Positions 1-11,055 are shown, counted from the stretch's first letter. The stretch is DNA of 64,000 nt from Acidobacteriota bacterium (GCA_021324935.1 JAJPIE010000064.1:1-64000); one strand, 5' to 3'. Notes: generated by a model from the letters alone, not told the origin. Made by a program: numbers and translations.

Positions 1-186
1 CATCATCACCGGCTTGGTGTGCAGCCAACGGTCCAGCAGATATCCGATCCCGCCGCCCACCAGGATCGCCGCCACCAGAACGAACGGCAACTCCATCGCC
101 ATGGCGAACTGCTGCGAAAAGCTCTTCACCTGCTTTTCGGCAGGCGTGAGTTTTTGCCCGGTGTTGGAATCATTGTCCGAAGGCAT
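1..186 (-). CDS. AtpZ/AtpI-like small membrane protein (3' part cut by window edge)
   Basis: Minus-strand translation from ATG at 186: MPSDNDSNTGQKLTPAEKQVKSFSQQFAMAMELPFVLVAAILVGGGIGYLLDRWLHTKP; glycine-rich TM hairpin typical of AtpZ/AtpI; not in the ORF list because truncated. Confidence 0.7.
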   Translation of the reverse strand, partial: MPSDNDSNTGQKLTPAEKQVKSFSQQFAMAMELPFVLVAAILVGGGIGYLLDRWLHTKPVMM

Positions 187-1687
187 AGTGCGCCAGTCTC
201 GTGAACGGCTCCGGATAGATCCCCGCGGCCAGCGTAACAAACAGAGTCACGCCCAGCGCAATGGCCTGCCCGCTGCTCATGTGCGGCGCCGGTGCTTCGC
301 CCGGTTTGTTCAGCCATGCGTGCACCACCACGCAGAAGTAGTAGTACAGAGCGGGAACGATATACAGAGCGGCGAAAACGGCCAGCACCGGATGATGCGT
401 TTCGATCAGTGAGAGGAAAATAAAATATTTTCCCATGAAACCCGCCGTCGGCGGAATACCCGCCATCGACAGCATGAAAATCAGCAGCAGCACCGCGGCC
501 GCCGGGCTGCGCTGGTAGAGGCCGTCGAGATCGTCCAGTTCGTCGCCAATCAATCCTCGCTGCCGCAGCACCACCACAACCGCAAACGCGCCGATGGTCA
601 TGAAACCATAGGCAATCAGGTAGTACAGAATGCCCAGCACGCCGGTTTGGTTGGCGGCCACAAGCCCCAGCAGGATATAGCCGACATGGGAAATGGAAGA
701 ATACGCCAGCAGCCGCTTCAAATTCGATTGCGTGAGCGCCGCGATATTTCCCCAGGTTAGCGAAGCGACGGCCACACCCGCCACCATGAATTGCCACATC
801 GGCTGTGTCCCGCCAAACACCCAGATAAATAACCGCACCAGCAGCGCAAAGCTCGCCGTCTTTGAGCCCACGCTGACATACGCGGCAATCGGCGTCGGTG
901 CGCCCTCATAAACGTCCGGCGCCCACTGATGAAACGGCACGGCGGCCACTTTAAAGAAAAGCCCCGCAGCCACGGTGACGAAGGCGAGCACGACCAGCCA
1001 GTCGATCATTCCCTTGCCGGCCACGAACTGATAGCGCCGGTCGAGGATGTTGCCGATTTCCCAGATGTTCGTGCTGCCGGTGAGGCCGTAGAGAAGCGAA
1101 AAACCGTACGCGAGAATGCCCGTGCTGAACCCGCCGAGTAGCAGATATTTCAGCGCGGCTTCGTTGGAGCGCTTGTCACGGCGCAGATAGCCGGAAAGCA
1201 CGTACAGGCTGAGGGTCATCGTCTCCAGGCCGAGGAACAGCACGATCAGGTCGCTGCCCGACGCCATGAACATCATGCCGATGCACGCCAGCAGCGTGAG
1301 GGCGTAAAACTCGCCCTCTTGTTCGCGTTCGATCTCCAGAAAGTGAATGGAGAGAAGAATCACCAGCCCTGTGGCCGCAAGGAAGAGCGCGGAAAAGACC
1401 AGCGCGAAGCCGTCAATCGCCACCGTGCTTCGAAAGCCGAAGAGGGCCGGCATATCCGGCCGAGTCTCGCGCAACCCGTTGAAGCGCAGTCCCTGTTCAA
1501 ACAGGCCATAGGCCGCGGCGGCCACGCCGGCGAGCGCCACGTATGCATTCCAAGATTTTTCCTTTCTCTCCAGCAGGAAATCGAAAATCAGAATTCCCAA
1601 TGCAAAAAGCAGGAGTTCCAGCTCCGGCAGCACGGTGAGGCCGTCACCGTGGATGTAGTCAAGAATGGAGCCGAGGACGGAGTGCAT
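170..1687 (-). CDS. nuoN: NADH-quinone oxidoreductase subunit N
   Basis: 505 aa polytopic protein; FKVAAVPFHQWAPDVYEGAPTPIAAYVSVGSKTASFALLVR motif; operon position. Confidence 0.95.
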   Translation of the reverse strand: MHSVLGSILDYIHGDGLTVLPELELLLFALGILIFDFLLERKEKSWNAYVALAGVAAAAYGLFEQGLRFNGLRETRPDMPALFGFRSTVAIDGFALVFSALFLAATGLVILLSIHFLEIEREQEGEFYALTLLACIGMMFMASGSDLIVLFLGLETMTLSLYVLSGYLRRDKRSNEAALKYLLLGGFSTGILAYGFSLLYGLTGSTNIWEIGNILDRRYQFVAGKGMIDWLVVLAFVTVAAGLFFKVAAVPFHQWAPDVYEGAPTPIAAYVSVGSKTASFALLVRLFIWVFGGTQPMWQFMVAGVAVASLTWGNIAALTQSNLKRLLAYSSISHVGYILLGLVAANQTGVLGILYYLIAYGFMTIGAFAVVVVLRQRGLIGDELDDLDGLYQRSPAAAVLLLIFMLSMAGIPPTAGFMGKYFIFLSLIETHHPVLAVFAALYIVPALYYYFCVVVHAWLNKPGEAPAPHMSSGQAIALGVTLFVTLAAGIYPEPFTRLAHYAFGQ

Positions 1688-1696
1688 GGGGTTGGA

Positions 1697-3313
1697 CTAT
1701 TTGGTCTCCGCTGAATTTGCCGCCGGCACAGGCGAGGTAATGGAAGTCGAGGAAGCAATGGCGCCGGAGGAGGATGTGGATGAGGCGCTCTGATAGAACG
1801 ATGGATTCACCTGCTGAACGATGCGCTGCACGGGTTTTTCCAGGTAGTTGAAGAACGGCTTCGGATAGATGCCGATCCAGAACGCCAGCGCCACCAGCGG
1901 CACCAGCACGGCGTATTCCCGAAAATTCAGATCCGGCAGCGTCTTGTTCACTTCGTGCGTCACCGGCCCGAACATCGTGCGCTGGTAGAGCCAAAGCAGA
2001 TAGGCCGCGCCCAGCACGATTCCCAGGGTCGCCCAGGCCGCCCATGCTTTGCTCACCACAAATGTGCCTTGCAGGATGGTGAATTCCCCGATGAAGCCGT
2101 TGAGCAGCGGCATGCCCAGCGAACTGAGGCTGATGATCAGGTAGATCGCCGCAAAGCCGGGCATCGGCGTGGCCAATCCGCCAAATTCCGAAATCAGGCG
2201 CGTATGCCGCCGCTCATACAGCACGCCGACGATCAGGAAGAGCGCGCCGGTGGAAATGCCATGATTGATCTGTTGCAGCACGCTGCCGGAAAGCCCCTGC
2301 GGCGTCAGCGCAAAGATGCCCAAGGTGCAAAAGCCCAGGTGGCTCACCGACGAGTAAGCAATAAGGCGCTTCATGTCTTTTTGCATCAGGCAGACAATCG
2401 CGCCGTAGATAATCCCGACGAGCGAAAGAACGATGAGGATGTTCACGATCTTCGACCGCAGCAGGGGATTCGCCGGCAGCAGCGGCAGCGAAAAACGCAG
2501 GAAGCCGTACGTGCCCATTTTCAGCAAAACGCCGGCAAGGATAACGGATCCCGCCGTCGGCGCCTCAGTGTGCGCGTCCGGCAGCCACGTATGGAACGGG
2601 AACATTGGCACCTTGATGGCGAACGCAAAGAAAAATCCCCAGAACAGCCAGACCTTGAGCGAATCGGGAAAGCTCTGCGCCGCCGCAAGCAGCGTTGGAA
2701 TATCGAACGTGGCGGTGGTGTTCGCCGGGAGCATCTTCGCATAGTTGAAATAAAGCGCCAGGATGCCCAGCAGCATGATCACCGATCCGGCCAGCGTATA
2801 TAAAAAGAACTTGATAGCCGCATACAACCGCCGGTCGCTGCCCCAAACGCCGATCAGGAAATACATCGGCACGAGCATGACTTCCCAGAAAACGTAAAAA
2901 AGGAAAAAGTCGAGCGATACGAACACGCCGATCATGCCGGTCTGCAGGAGCAGCAGCAGAATGTAGTATTCCTTCGTGCGATTGTGGATCGCGCCCCAGG
3001 AAGAGGTGAGGGCGATCATGCCAAGTAAAGTCGTGAGCATCACAAGCAGCATGCTGATTCCGTCCACTCCCAACGCGTATTTCGCGCCGATCGACGGAAT
3101 CCAGTCCGCAACTTCCCTGAACTGATAGTCGCCGCTGCCGGCCTGAAAATGCAGGATCAGGGGCAGCGACACCAGAAAGCCGAGCACGCCAAACAAATTG
3201 CCGACGAGCTTGTGAGCCAGTTCCGCTTCGCGCGGTACCAGCAACAGCAGCAGCGCGCCCACAAGCGGCGTGAACAGGATCACGCTGAGCAGATGATTCG
3301 AATAAAGCGCCAT
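1697..3313 (-). CDS. nuoM: NADH-quinone oxidoreductase subunit M
   Basis: KVPMFPFHTWLPDAHTEAPTAGSVILAGVLLKMGTYG motif; start MALYSNHLLS chosen at 3313 rather than the longer ORF start. Confidence 0.95.
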   Translation of the reverse strand: MALYSNHLLSVILFTPLVGALLLLLVPREAELAHKLVGNLFGVLGFLVSLPLILHFQAGSGDYQFREVADWIPSIGAKYALGVDGISMLLVMLTTLLGMIALTSSWGAIHNRTKEYYILLLLLQTGMIGVFVSLDFFLFYVFWEVMLVPMYFLIGVWGSDRRLYAAIKFFLYTLAGSVIMLLGILALYFNYAKMLPANTTATFDIPTLLAAAQSFPDSLKVWLFWGFFFAFAIKVPMFPFHTWLPDAHTEAPTAGSVILAGVLLKMGTYGFLRFSLPLLPANPLLRSKIVNILIVLSLVGIIYGAIVCLMQKDMKRLIAYSSVSHLGFCTLGIFALTPQGLSGSVLQQINHGISTGALFLIVGVLYERRHTRLISEFGGLATPMPGFAAIYLIISLSSLGMPLLNGFIGEFTILQGTFVVSKAWAAWATLGIVLGAAYLLWLYQRTMFGPVTHEVNKTLPDLNFREYAVLVPLVALAFWIGIYPKPFFNYLEKPVQRIVQQVNPSFYQSASSTSSSGAIASSTSITSPVPAANSAETK

Positions 3314-3326
3314 GCCAAATCGCCTT

Positions 3327-5465
3327 TCAGTGCAGACTGCGCACGAAAACCTGCACGTGGTGGCCGTAATATCCCAGCAAAATCGCCAGACCGACCAGGA
3401 TGAAGACGGCATACGTGGAAAATACGCCGGTCTGGAACATGCGCACCGGCATGCTGAGCATGCGCGGAAACCAGCCGAGCAGATTCACCAGGCCGTCCAC
3501 GATCCATTTGTCCCACCACATGGAAATCCGGGAGAAGTAGCGCGTGAGCCATCCCGTGCCGTCCACGCCGAGGCCGTCGATGACCTTCGAATCGAAAACG
3601 CCCAGCGCCGTGCTGAGGTCCTTCACGCGATTCACAAACAGCGCGTCGTAAATTTCGTCCACGTAATATTTGTGAACCAGCAGGCTATGCAGCCGCGGCC
3701 ACGTTGCCGCGATGCGTCCATGCAGCTTGGGATTTTCCAGGTACAGCTTGTACGCAAGGTAGAAGCCCAGCCCCGCGATTGTGACCGACGCACCCATCAA
3801 AGCAACTTCCACCAGCATGCCGTGATGGGCGAAGACAATCGCTTGCGTGTCCGTTTCTACACCCCGCAGCGACGGCTCCAGAAAGCGTTCGAACGGGCTC
3901 TCTTCTCCCCAAAGCACGGGCAGCGCGAGCCACCCGGAAATGATTGTAAAGACCATGAGAATCCACAGCGGCACCGTCATCGTCTTCGGCGATTCGTGGA
4001 TGTGGCCCTCGAGCTCCACGGGCACACGGGACATCCCGTAAAACACCTCCATCAACAGCCGGAACATGTAAAACGCCGTCAGGCCCGCGGTGGCCAGGCC
4101 CACCACCCAGAGCGCGAGATACCGGTCCGCCGTCAGGTGGCGATTGAACGCGTGGCCGAGGATTTCGTCTTTGCTGAAAAATCCGGAGAGGGGCGGGATT
4201 CCCGCGATCGCCAGGGTGGCCATCAGAAAGGGCCAGTAGGTTGCCGGAATTGCGTACCGCAATGCCCCCATCTTGCGGATGTCCTGTTCGCCGGAAAGCG
4301 AGTGGATCACGCTGCCGGCCCCAAGGAAAAGCAGCGCCTTGAAAAATGCGTGCGTCATCAGGTGGAAGATTCCCGCGGCAAACGCGCCGACGCCGAGCGC
4401 AAGAAACATGTAGCCAAGCTGGCTGACTGTGGAATACGCCAGGACTTTTTTGATGTCGGTCTGCACCATGGCCATCGTGGCGGCGAAAATCGCCGTGGTG
4501 GTTCCGACGATGGCGACGACGTCCAACGCTTCCGGAGCGAGCTGGTAGATGGCGCTCATGCGCGCCACCATGTAAACGCCCGCGGTGACCATCGTGGCCG
4601 CGTGAATCAACGCGCTCACCGGCGTGGGCCCCTCCATCGCGTCCGGCAGCCAGACGTACAGCGGAATCTGCGCGGACTTCCCCGTCGCGCCGACAAAAAG
4701 CAGCAACGCCATCGCCGTGAAAACCGGCGCACCGAAGGCAAGCTGATGGTGCTCCATCATGCCGCTCAAGGTTTGCAGGATGCCGGCGTAGCCCGCCGGA
4801 TTGCCGAGCCCCTGCGTGGTGAAGCGCACGGTACCAAACGTCGCGGACACCAACAGCAGCCCAAGCAGGAATCCCGTATCGCCAATGCGGTTCACGATGA
4901 ACGCTTTCTTACCCGCGTCCGACGCCGATTTCTTGAGGAAGTAGAAACCGATCAGCAGGTAGCTGCACAACCCCACGCCTTCCCATCCGACGAACAAGAG
5001 CAACAAATTGTTGGCCAGCACCAGCGTGAGCATCGAAAACATGAACAGGTTCAGATAGCCAAAAAACCGGTAGTAGCCGCCTTCATGCGCCATGTAACCC
5101 ATCGAATAAACGTGAATCAGGAAGCCGACGAAGGTCACGACGATGATCATCACGCAGGAAAGCGGGTCCAGCAGGTAGCCCCAGTCGGCGACGAAGTTCA
5201 CCGTGCCCGCGGCCGTGGGCATGGCCCCGGGCGTTACCCACTGATACAAAATCTGCTGGTAGAAGCGCTCGTTTGCGGGTAGCGCGAACATAGTCAGTAC
5301 GGCCCCGAGCGCGTACACAAACGAGAGGAAAACGCTCCCCACGCAAAACAGATTGACCGCTTCCTTCGGCATGCGCCGCCCAAAGAAATACATCAGGGCC
5401 GCGCCGATCAGCGGGAACAGTGGAATCAGCCAAATATGCGTCAGGAAATACCCCGGCGCGTTCAT
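3327..5465 (-). CDS. nuoL: NADH-quinone oxidoreductase subunit L
   Basis: 712 aa; GKSAQIPLYVWLPDAMEGPTPVSALIHAATMVTAGVYMVAR. Confidence 0.95.
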   Translation of the reverse strand: MNAPGYFLTHIWLIPLFPLIGAALMYFFGRRMPKEAVNLFCVGSVFLSFVYALGAVLTMFALPANERFYQQILYQWVTPGAMPTAAGTVNFVADWGYLLDPLSCVMIIVVTFVGFLIHVYSMGYMAHEGGYYRFFGYLNLFMFSMLTLVLANNLLLLFVGWEGVGLCSYLLIGFYFLKKSASDAGKKAFIVNRIGDTGFLLGLLLVSATFGTVRFTTQGLGNPAGYAGILQTLSGMMEHHQLAFGAPVFTAMALLLFVGATGKSAQIPLYVWLPDAMEGPTPVSALIHAATMVTAGVYMVARMSAIYQLAPEALDVVAIVGTTTAIFAATMAMVQTDIKKVLAYSTVSQLGYMFLALGVGAFAAGIFHLMTHAFFKALLFLGAGSVIHSLSGEQDIRKMGALRYAIPATYWPFLMATLAIAGIPPLSGFFSKDEILGHAFNRHLTADRYLALWVVGLATAGLTAFYMFRLLMEVFYGMSRVPVELEGHIHESPKTMTVPLWILMVFTIISGWLALPVLWGEESPFERFLEPSLRGVETDTQAIVFAHHGMLVEVALMGASVTIAGLGFYLAYKLYLENPKLHGRIAATWPRLHSLLVHKYYVDEIYDALFVNRVKDLSTALGVFDSKVIDGLGVDGTGWLTRYFSRISMWWDKWIVDGLVNLLGWFPRMLSMPVRMFQTGVFSTYAVFILVGLAILLGYYGHHVQVFVRSLH

Positions 5466-5499
5466 GGCCGCTCCTCAGGTGCGAATTGGCAATACCCAT

Positions 5500-5802
5500 T
5501 CACCATTTCAAAAGATCCATTTCGTCCGCCAGCACGGTTTCCCGATTGCGGAAAAAAGCGATTATGATGCCCAATCCAACGGCCGCTTCCGCCGCCGCAT
5601 CCGCGATGATGAACAGCGCGAACACCTGCCCGGCCACGTCGCCGTAATAGCGCGAGAACGCCACCAGGTTGATGTTCACCGCGTTGAGGATCAGCTCGAT
5701 GGACATCAGCACGATGATGACGTTGCGCCGCGTGATCACCCCGACTGCGCCGATCAGCAGCAGCGCCAGGCTCAGAAACAGGTAATGGCCGATGGGCATC
5801 AT
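5500..5802 (-). CDS. nuoK: NADH-quinone oxidoreductase subunit K
   Basis: 100 aa; [27 protein letters not shown]. Confidence 0.95.
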   Translation of the reverse strand: MMPIGHYLFLSLALLLIGAVGVITRRNVIIVLMSIELILNAVNINLVAFSRYYGDVAGQVFALFIIADAAAEAAVGLGIIIAFFRNRETVLADEMDLLKW

Positions 5803-6326
5803 GGCGCGTCGGTCCTTTTCTTCCCCATCACCACAGCCCCGATCATCGCAACCAGCAGCAAAATGCTGGCAATTTCAAATGGCAACAGGTACGCGCCGAA
5901 AAGACTCTTCCCAAGGTCTTCGGTGTTCGGCGGCAACTTTTCCGCCGGCGCCGCTCGCAGCACCAGCAGGCCTTGGCCGGGCACCTTCTGCGACATCCAC
6001 ACGATGAAGGCGGCTTCGAGGAACACCACCAGCGCGACAATGCACGCCACCCACTGCCGCGCGCGCGAGCGGATCTGCGGCAACGGCACGTCCAGCCGCA
6101 CCAGCATAATCACGAAGATGAACAGCACCATGATGCCGCCGACGTACAGGATGATCTGCCCGATGAACAGAAATTCCGCGCGAAGTTGCAGAAAGATTCC
6201 CGCCGTCGAAAGAAGCGTGGTGATCAGGAAGACGGCGCTGTGGATTGCGTTCCGCCGCGTCACCATCAGCGCGGCGCTGAGCACCGCAATCCCCGCAAAA
6301 AAGTAGAAGACGATGCTATCCAGCAT
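5799..6326 (-). CDS. nuoJ: NADH-quinone oxidoreductase subunit J
   Basis: [76 protein letters not shown]. Confidence 0.93.
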   Translation of the reverse strand: MLDSIVFYFFAGIAVLSAALMVTRRNAIHSAVFLITTLLSTAGIFLQLRAEFLFIGQIILYVGGIMVLFIFVIMLVRLDVPLPQIRSRARQWVACIVALVVFLEAAFIVWMSQKVPGQGLLVLRAAPAEKLPPNTEDLGKSLFGAYLLPFEIASILLLVAMIGAVVMGKKRTDAP

Positions 6327-7722
6327 ACGAGTCCTCCACTTGCGAGTTATCGGCCGCAATCGATGCCGAAGCGGCGGCCGCGTGCTTGTCGTTCCAGCGG
6401 ATCAGCAGCATGCCCACAAACAGCGTCGCGATTGACGTCAGAATCATGGCCGGCCAGCGGTTCCATCCCAGGCTCGATTCCAGCGCCAGGCCGACGCCGA
6501 CGCTAATCACGTTCACCAGCGACAGCGGAATCAGGATGTGCCAGCCAAGGCGCATCAACTGGTCAAAGCGAAAGCGCGGCAGCGTAAAGCGCAGCCACAT
6601 GAAAATGTAGATGTATGCGCTGACCTTCAGCAGGAACCAGAAAGCCCCGTAGAGCCCGGGATACATGGAGCGGAGCAGCAGAAACGAATGAGAAGCCTGC
6701 AGCGCGGCAAAATTGCTTGCGTGGGCAACTTCGACCAGTCCGAAGATCAGTGCAACCACGATGCAAAGCAGCGCCACAACCCACATGAACATCGCCTGCA
6801 CGCGCGCAGGCTGCTTCCCTGCCCGCATCACGCAGTACACGCCAACCGCCGCCAGTAAAAGCGCGGGCAGCGCATCAACCCAGCCCAGCCACGCCACATG
6901 CGGAAACGGCCGCAGCCATCCGCCCAGAAACAGCGTGGTGCCCACCGCGCCGACCACGATCATGTTGGCGTATTCTGCCAAAAAATAAAGGGACCAGCGA
7001 AAGCCGCTGTATTCGGTCATGTAGCCGGCCACGAGTTCGGACTCGGCCTCGGGCAAATCGAACGGCGCGCGGTTGGTCTCCGCAATCGAGGCGATCAGGT
7101 ACGTGAAAAATCCGACGGGGGTGAGGAACACGTACCAGACATGGCCGGCGTATTGCGCCTGGACAATGTCGCTGACCTTCAGCGTCCCGGCCAGCAAAAA
7201 GCCGCTGACCAGCGCGAACCCCGCCGTGGTTTCGTAACTGATGAGCTGCGCCGTGCTGCGAATGGCGCCAATAATCGAATAGTGGTTGTTGGAAGCCCAC
7301 CCGCCCAGCACAATGCCGAACGGCCCGAGCGCGCTGACGCCAACCACAAAGAGCAACCCGATATTGATATCGCGCGCCACCTGGAACCACGGGCCAAACG
7401 CGATCGCGCCCATCGACGTCAGCGCCGCGGTCATCGAAAGCACCGGCGCGAACCAGAAAATAAACTGGTCGGCGTTGTCCGGGATGAGGTCTTCTTTGAT
7501 CAGCAGCTTCACCGCATCGGCAATAGGCTGCAGCAAGCCGTGAGGGCCCACGCGCATCGGGCCGAGGCGAGCCTGCATGTCCGCCATCACCTTGAGCTCC
7601 ACCAGCACGATGTAGCCGGCGATCAAGGGCACGACGAGCACGATGAGCACTGCGCAGAGCAGCTCCACCCACCAGGTCTGCACAAACGCCAGCACGCCTT
7701 GAAGCACGGCATTCATCGTCAC
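6316..7722 (-). CDS. nuoH: NADH-quinone oxidoreductase subunit H (long form)
   Basis: 468 aa; [71 protein letters not shown]. Confidence 0.95.
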   Translation of the reverse strand: MTMNAVLQGVLAFVQTWWVELLCAVLIVLVVPLIAGYIVLVELKVMADMQARLGPMRVGPHGLLQPIADAVKLLIKEDLIPDNADQFIFWFAPVLSMTAALTSMGAIAFGPWFQVARDINIGLLFVVGVSALGPFGIVLGGWASNNHYSIIGAIRSTAQLISYETTAGFALVSGFLLAGTLKVSDIVQAQYAGHVWYVFLTPVGFFTYLIASIAETNRAPFDLPEAESELVAGYMTEYSGFRWSLYFLAEYANMIVVGAVGTTLFLGGWLRPFPHVAWLGWVDALPALLLAAVGVYCVMRAGKQPARVQAMFMWVVALLCIVVALIFGLVEVAHASNFAALQASHSFLLLRSMYPGLYGAFWFLLKVSAYIYIFMWLRFTLPRFRFDQLMRLGWHILIPLSLVNVISVGVGLALESSLGWNRWPAMILTSIATLFVGMLLIRWNDKHAAAASASIAADNSQVEDSYAG

Positions 7723-8870
7723 CGGTCCACCTCGCCCAGAACGATATCCGGCGTGCCGATGATGGCCACCACGTCAGTCACCAGATGTCCGCGAATCATT
7801 TTGTCGAGCGCTTGCAGATTGATGAACGAAGGCGGCCGAATGCGCACTCGATAGGGCTGCGTGCCGCCGTCGCTCACGATGTAGTAGCCCAGAATGCCCT
7901 TCGGCGCCTCGATCGCGTGATAGACCTCGCCCGGCGGCGGCTTCAGCACCTTGCCCACACGCGCCATGATCGGTCCGGCGGGAATATTTTCGATGGCTTG
8001 CAGGCAAATCAGGCGAGACTGCCGCATCTCTTCGATGCGCACCAGATAGCGGTCATAGGTATCGCCATTGGCGCCCACTGGGATTTCAAACTTGTATTGG
8101 TCGTATGCGGCATAGGGCATGGCCTTACGCAGGTCCCATTTGACGCCGCTGGCGCGCAGCACCGGGCCGCTGGCTCCCAGCGCGATGCAGTCCTCCGCCT
8201 TCAGCAAGCCGACGTTGCGCGTGCGCCCCAGCCAGATGCTATTGCCGGTAAGCAGGTCGGAATATTCTTGGATGCGCGCCTCGAAGCCCCGGCAGAAGCG
8301 CTCCACGTCCTTTTCCAGCGTGTCGTAAGCTTCATATTGCAGCCCGCCGATGCGGAACGCGTGCGTGGTCAGCCGCGCGCCGCAATACTTCTCGAAAATC
8401 TTCAGAATTTCCTCGCGCTCGCGCATGCAATAGAAAAGCGGCGTCAGCGCGCCGATGTCCAGCGCGTGCGTGCCCAGCCAGAGCAGGTGGCTGGCGATGC
8501 GCTGCAGCTCCGTCAGGATGGTGCGAATCACGCGGGCGCGTGGCGGCGCCTCCACCATCAGCAGCTTCTCCACCGCCTCGCAATAGCCCAGACCGTTGCT
8601 GACAGCCGCCACGTAATCCATGCGGTCGACATACGGCGCGAACTGCTGGTAGCTGCGATTCTCCGCAATTTTTTCGACGCCCCGGTGCAGGTAGCCGATC
8701 ACACACTCCGAGCCGATCACCCGCTCACCGTCGAGCTTCAGCTTCACGCGCAGCACGCCGTGCGTCGAGGGGTGCTGCGGTCCCATGTTGATGACAAGCT
8801 CGTCGGCGCCGAGAAGCGTGTCCGGCCTTTGCGGCGTGCGATCGTCGATTGTGTTCGCCAAATCGTTCAC
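7719..8870 (-). CDS. nuoD: NADH-quinone oxidoreductase subunit D
   Basis: [53 protein letters not shown]-term DIVLGEVDR. Confidence 0.96.
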   Translation of the reverse strand: MNDLANTIDDRTPQRPDTLLGADELVINMGPQHPSTHGVLRVKLKLDGERVIGSECVIGYLHRGVEKIAENRSYQQFAPYVDRMDYVAAVSNGLGYCEAVEKLLMVEAPPRARVIRTILTELQRIASHLLWLGTHALDIGALTPLFYCMREREEILKIFEKYCGARLTTHAFRIGGLQYEAYDTLEKDVERFCRGFEARIQEYSDLLTGNSIWLGRTRNVGLLKAEDCIALGASGPVLRASGVKWDLRKAMPYAAYDQYKFEIPVGANGDTYDRYLVRIEEMRQSRLICLQAIENIPAGPIMARVGKVLKPPPGEVYHAIEAPKGILGYYIVSDGGTQPYRVRIRPPSFINLQALDKMIRGHLVTDVVAIIGTPDIVLGEVDR

Positions 8871-8873
8871 ACC

Positions 8874-9521
8874 TTACTGGCCGCTCTCGATGCCGAGATT
8901 TTCCCGGACCCAGGCGGTGTCCTGCTGCAGAATGTCGTAGTCCTTGCGCAGCGGATGGCCCTGCCACTCGTCGGGCAGAAGGATGCGCTTCAATTCCGGA
9001 TGACCTCGAAAGACGATGCCGTACATGTCGAAAATTTCGCGCTCCAGCCAATTCGCGGCGGGCCAGACGGAAAACAGCGAATCCGCCTGCTCTTCCGCGC
9101 GCAGCGCGCACTTCAGCCGCAATCTCGTGTTGTTGGGGAATGAATAGAGTTGCGCCACCAGATCGAAACGCTTTTCCCGGCGGGGCCAATCGACCGCTGT
9201 GAAATCTTCCAGCAGATCGAACTTTTCCGCGTCGCGCGAATAGCGCGCCACTTCCCGAAATTGCAGCGCTTCCACCACCAGGATCGCTTGCTTGCGGTCT
9301 TCCAGCGCGTCAAGTATCGCCGCGCCGAACCGTTCGCGGTATCTGCGAGAGAGTTCGTTATCCAGCGGCACCTGCACCGGCGGAGACGCGGCCGCGGCCG
9401 GCGCAACGGGTTTTGTCGCTAAAGATGCGGGAGCGCCCGCGGCAGGCGGCGCGGCCGAAGGGCCGGGAGCGGCCGGCTTCGGGCTTTCAGGCGATTGGGG
9501 TGCCTTGGACTCGTCTGCCAT
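8874..9521 (-). CDS. nuoC: NADH-quinone oxidoreductase subunit C with Pro/Ala-rich N-terminal extension
   Basis: NWLEREIFDMYGIVFRGHPELKRILLPDEWQGHPLRKDY. Confidence 0.93.
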   Translation of the reverse strand: MADESKAPQSPESPKPAAPGPSAAPPAAGAPASLATKPVAPAAAASPPVQVPLDNELSRRYRERFGAAILDALEDRKQAILVVEALQFREVARYSRDAEKFDLLEDFTAVDWPRREKRFDLVAQLYSFPNNTRLRLKCALRAEEQADSLFSVWPAANWLEREIFDMYGIVFRGHPELKRILLPDEWQGHPLRKDYDILQQDTAWVRENLGIESGQ

Positions 9522-9791
9522 GGACCCTGGAACCTTGGGTGCTGCTGGGAATGCCTGGCTGCGAACCAGACGCAGGCAGGGACTTCTTTCTCCCGTGAGT
9601 GCCGCCTAAATCAACCCGCTATGGAAAGGAGCGAAGAGCGGGCGCAAAAGCGAAAAAGATAACGCCGCGACCTGGCGGCTCATCCGGTCGTTCAAAGGTT
9701 TCTAACACACGCATGGGGTGGCGTCAATGCGGTGCCGCACATCCAACGGATTAGAAAAAGTTAGAGCGGCAAACCGGCGCGAAGGCGAAAG

Positions 9792-10166
9792 TCAGGCCAG
9801 ATCCAGCGCGCCCTTTTTGTACAGCCAGATATACCCGACCAGCAGGATGCCCAGGAAGACGAACATGGAAAGCAGCGCGAACGCCGCCAGGTGCGCCGCC
9901 AGCCAGGTCCGGAACAGCACCGCCCAGGGAAAAAGGAAGATCGTTTCAACGTCGAACACCACAAACAGCATGGCGATAATGTAAAACCGCGCCGAATACC
10001 GGCCGCGCGCGCTGCTTTCCGGAAGGATGCCGCACTCGTAGGGCTGGAATTTTGCCGGTCCGCCCCGCGAGCCGGGGCGAATGTAATTGAAGACGATCAG
10101 CGTGATGATCGGGAAGGACAAGACCAGGAGCGAGAAAAGCAGCAGCGGGATGTAGGCTGGAGGCAT
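9792..10166 (-). CDS. nuoA: NADH-quinone oxidoreductase subunit A
   Basis: KFQPYECGILPESSARGRYSARFYIIAMLFVVFDVETIFLFPWAV. Confidence 0.94.
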   Translation of the reverse strand: MPPAYIPLLLFSLLVLSFPIITLIVFNYIRPGSRGGPAKFQPYECGILPESSARGRYSARFYIIAMLFVVFDVETIFLFPWAVLFRTWLAAHLAAFALLSMFVFLGILLVGYIWLYKKGALDLA

Positions 10167-10227
10167 CGAAGCACCTCAAGCGAATCCTAGCACAAATGAC
10201 CGGGCCAGCCGCAAGGCAAGGTGGCCC

Positions 10228-11055
10228 CTATTTCTCAAAGAGCAGTTCGCCGGCGCGCTGCGTAGCCTTAACCACCGCCTTGATCAGCGTCACGCGTAAC
10301 TTCCCTTCTTCCAGCTCCATAATGCCGTCGATCGTGCAGCCCGCCGGCGTGGTCACTGAATCTTTCAGCAGCGCCGGATGGTCGCCGGTTTCCAGCACTA
10401 CGCTCGCCGCGCCTTTCATCGTCTGCGCGGCAAGCAGGGTGGCGATATCGCGTGGCAGGCCGACTTTGACGCCAGCTTCAGCCAGCGATTCGAGAATGAT
10501 GTACGCGAACGCCGGCCCGCTGGCGGAAAGGCCGGTCACCGCATCCATGTTCTTTTCGTCCACCACTACGGTGCGGCCGACGGCATTGAAGAGCGCTTTG
10601 GCAATTTCGAGATGCTCGGCCGAGGCGTGCGCGCCCTTGCAGATGCCCGTCATGCCGACGCCGACCGCCGAACACGTGTTGGGCATCGCGCGCACCACCG
10701 GAACTTTGTCTCCCAACCGTTGTTCGATGTGGCTGGTGGGAACAGAAGCCGCCACGGAAATGATCAGGGTATCTCGGCCAACTTCGGACTTGATCACGTT
10801 TAAAACCTCGCCGACTACTTGTGGCTTCACGCCGAGCAGCACGATGTCCGCCTCGCGAACGGCCTTGGCATTGTCGGTTGTGGCATTCACGCCCAGCGAC
10901 TTGGCCAACGCAACTGCTTTCTCTTCGTGGCGCACCGTGGCGCTGACATTCTTTGGAACGAAGAGTTTCTGATCGAGATACGCGCGCAGCAGGATGCCGC
11001 CGAGCTTGCCGGCGCCCAGCACGGCGAGTGTCTTGCCGGAGAGTTTATTGGTCAT
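10228..11055 (-). CDS. proC: Pyrroline-5-carboxylate reductase
   Basis: LAVLGAGKLGGILLRAYL; VRAMPNTCSAVGVGMTGI; ATLLAAQTMKGAASVVLETGDHPALLKDSVTTPAGCTIDGI. Confidence 0.93.
   Translation of the reverse strand: MTNKLSGKTLAVLGAGKLGGILLRAYLDQKLFVPKNVSATVRHEEKAVALAKSLGVNATTDNAKAVREADIVLLGVKPQVVGEVLNVIKSEVGRDTLIISVAASVPTSHIEQRLGDKVPVVRAMPNTCSAVGVGMTGICKGAHASAEHLEIAKALFNAVGRTVVVDEKNMDAVTGLSASGPAFAYIILESLAEAGVKVGLPRDIATLLAAQTMKGAASVVLETGDHPALLKDSVTTPAGCTIDGIMELEEGKLRVTLIKAVVKATQRAGELLFEK

Noticed and set aside
3312-5282. 656-aa plus-strand ORF antisense to nuoL
   Set aside because: Low-complexity His/Arg/Gln-rich translation typical of the mirror frame of a GC-rich gene; nuoL on the opposite strand is unmistakable.
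7785-9143. 452-aa plus-strand ORF
   Set aside because: Antisense to nuoD/nuoC.
9522-9791. Possible hidden nuoB between nuoA and nuoC
   Set aside because: Too short, and no NuoB-like Cys motif seen in the frames read.
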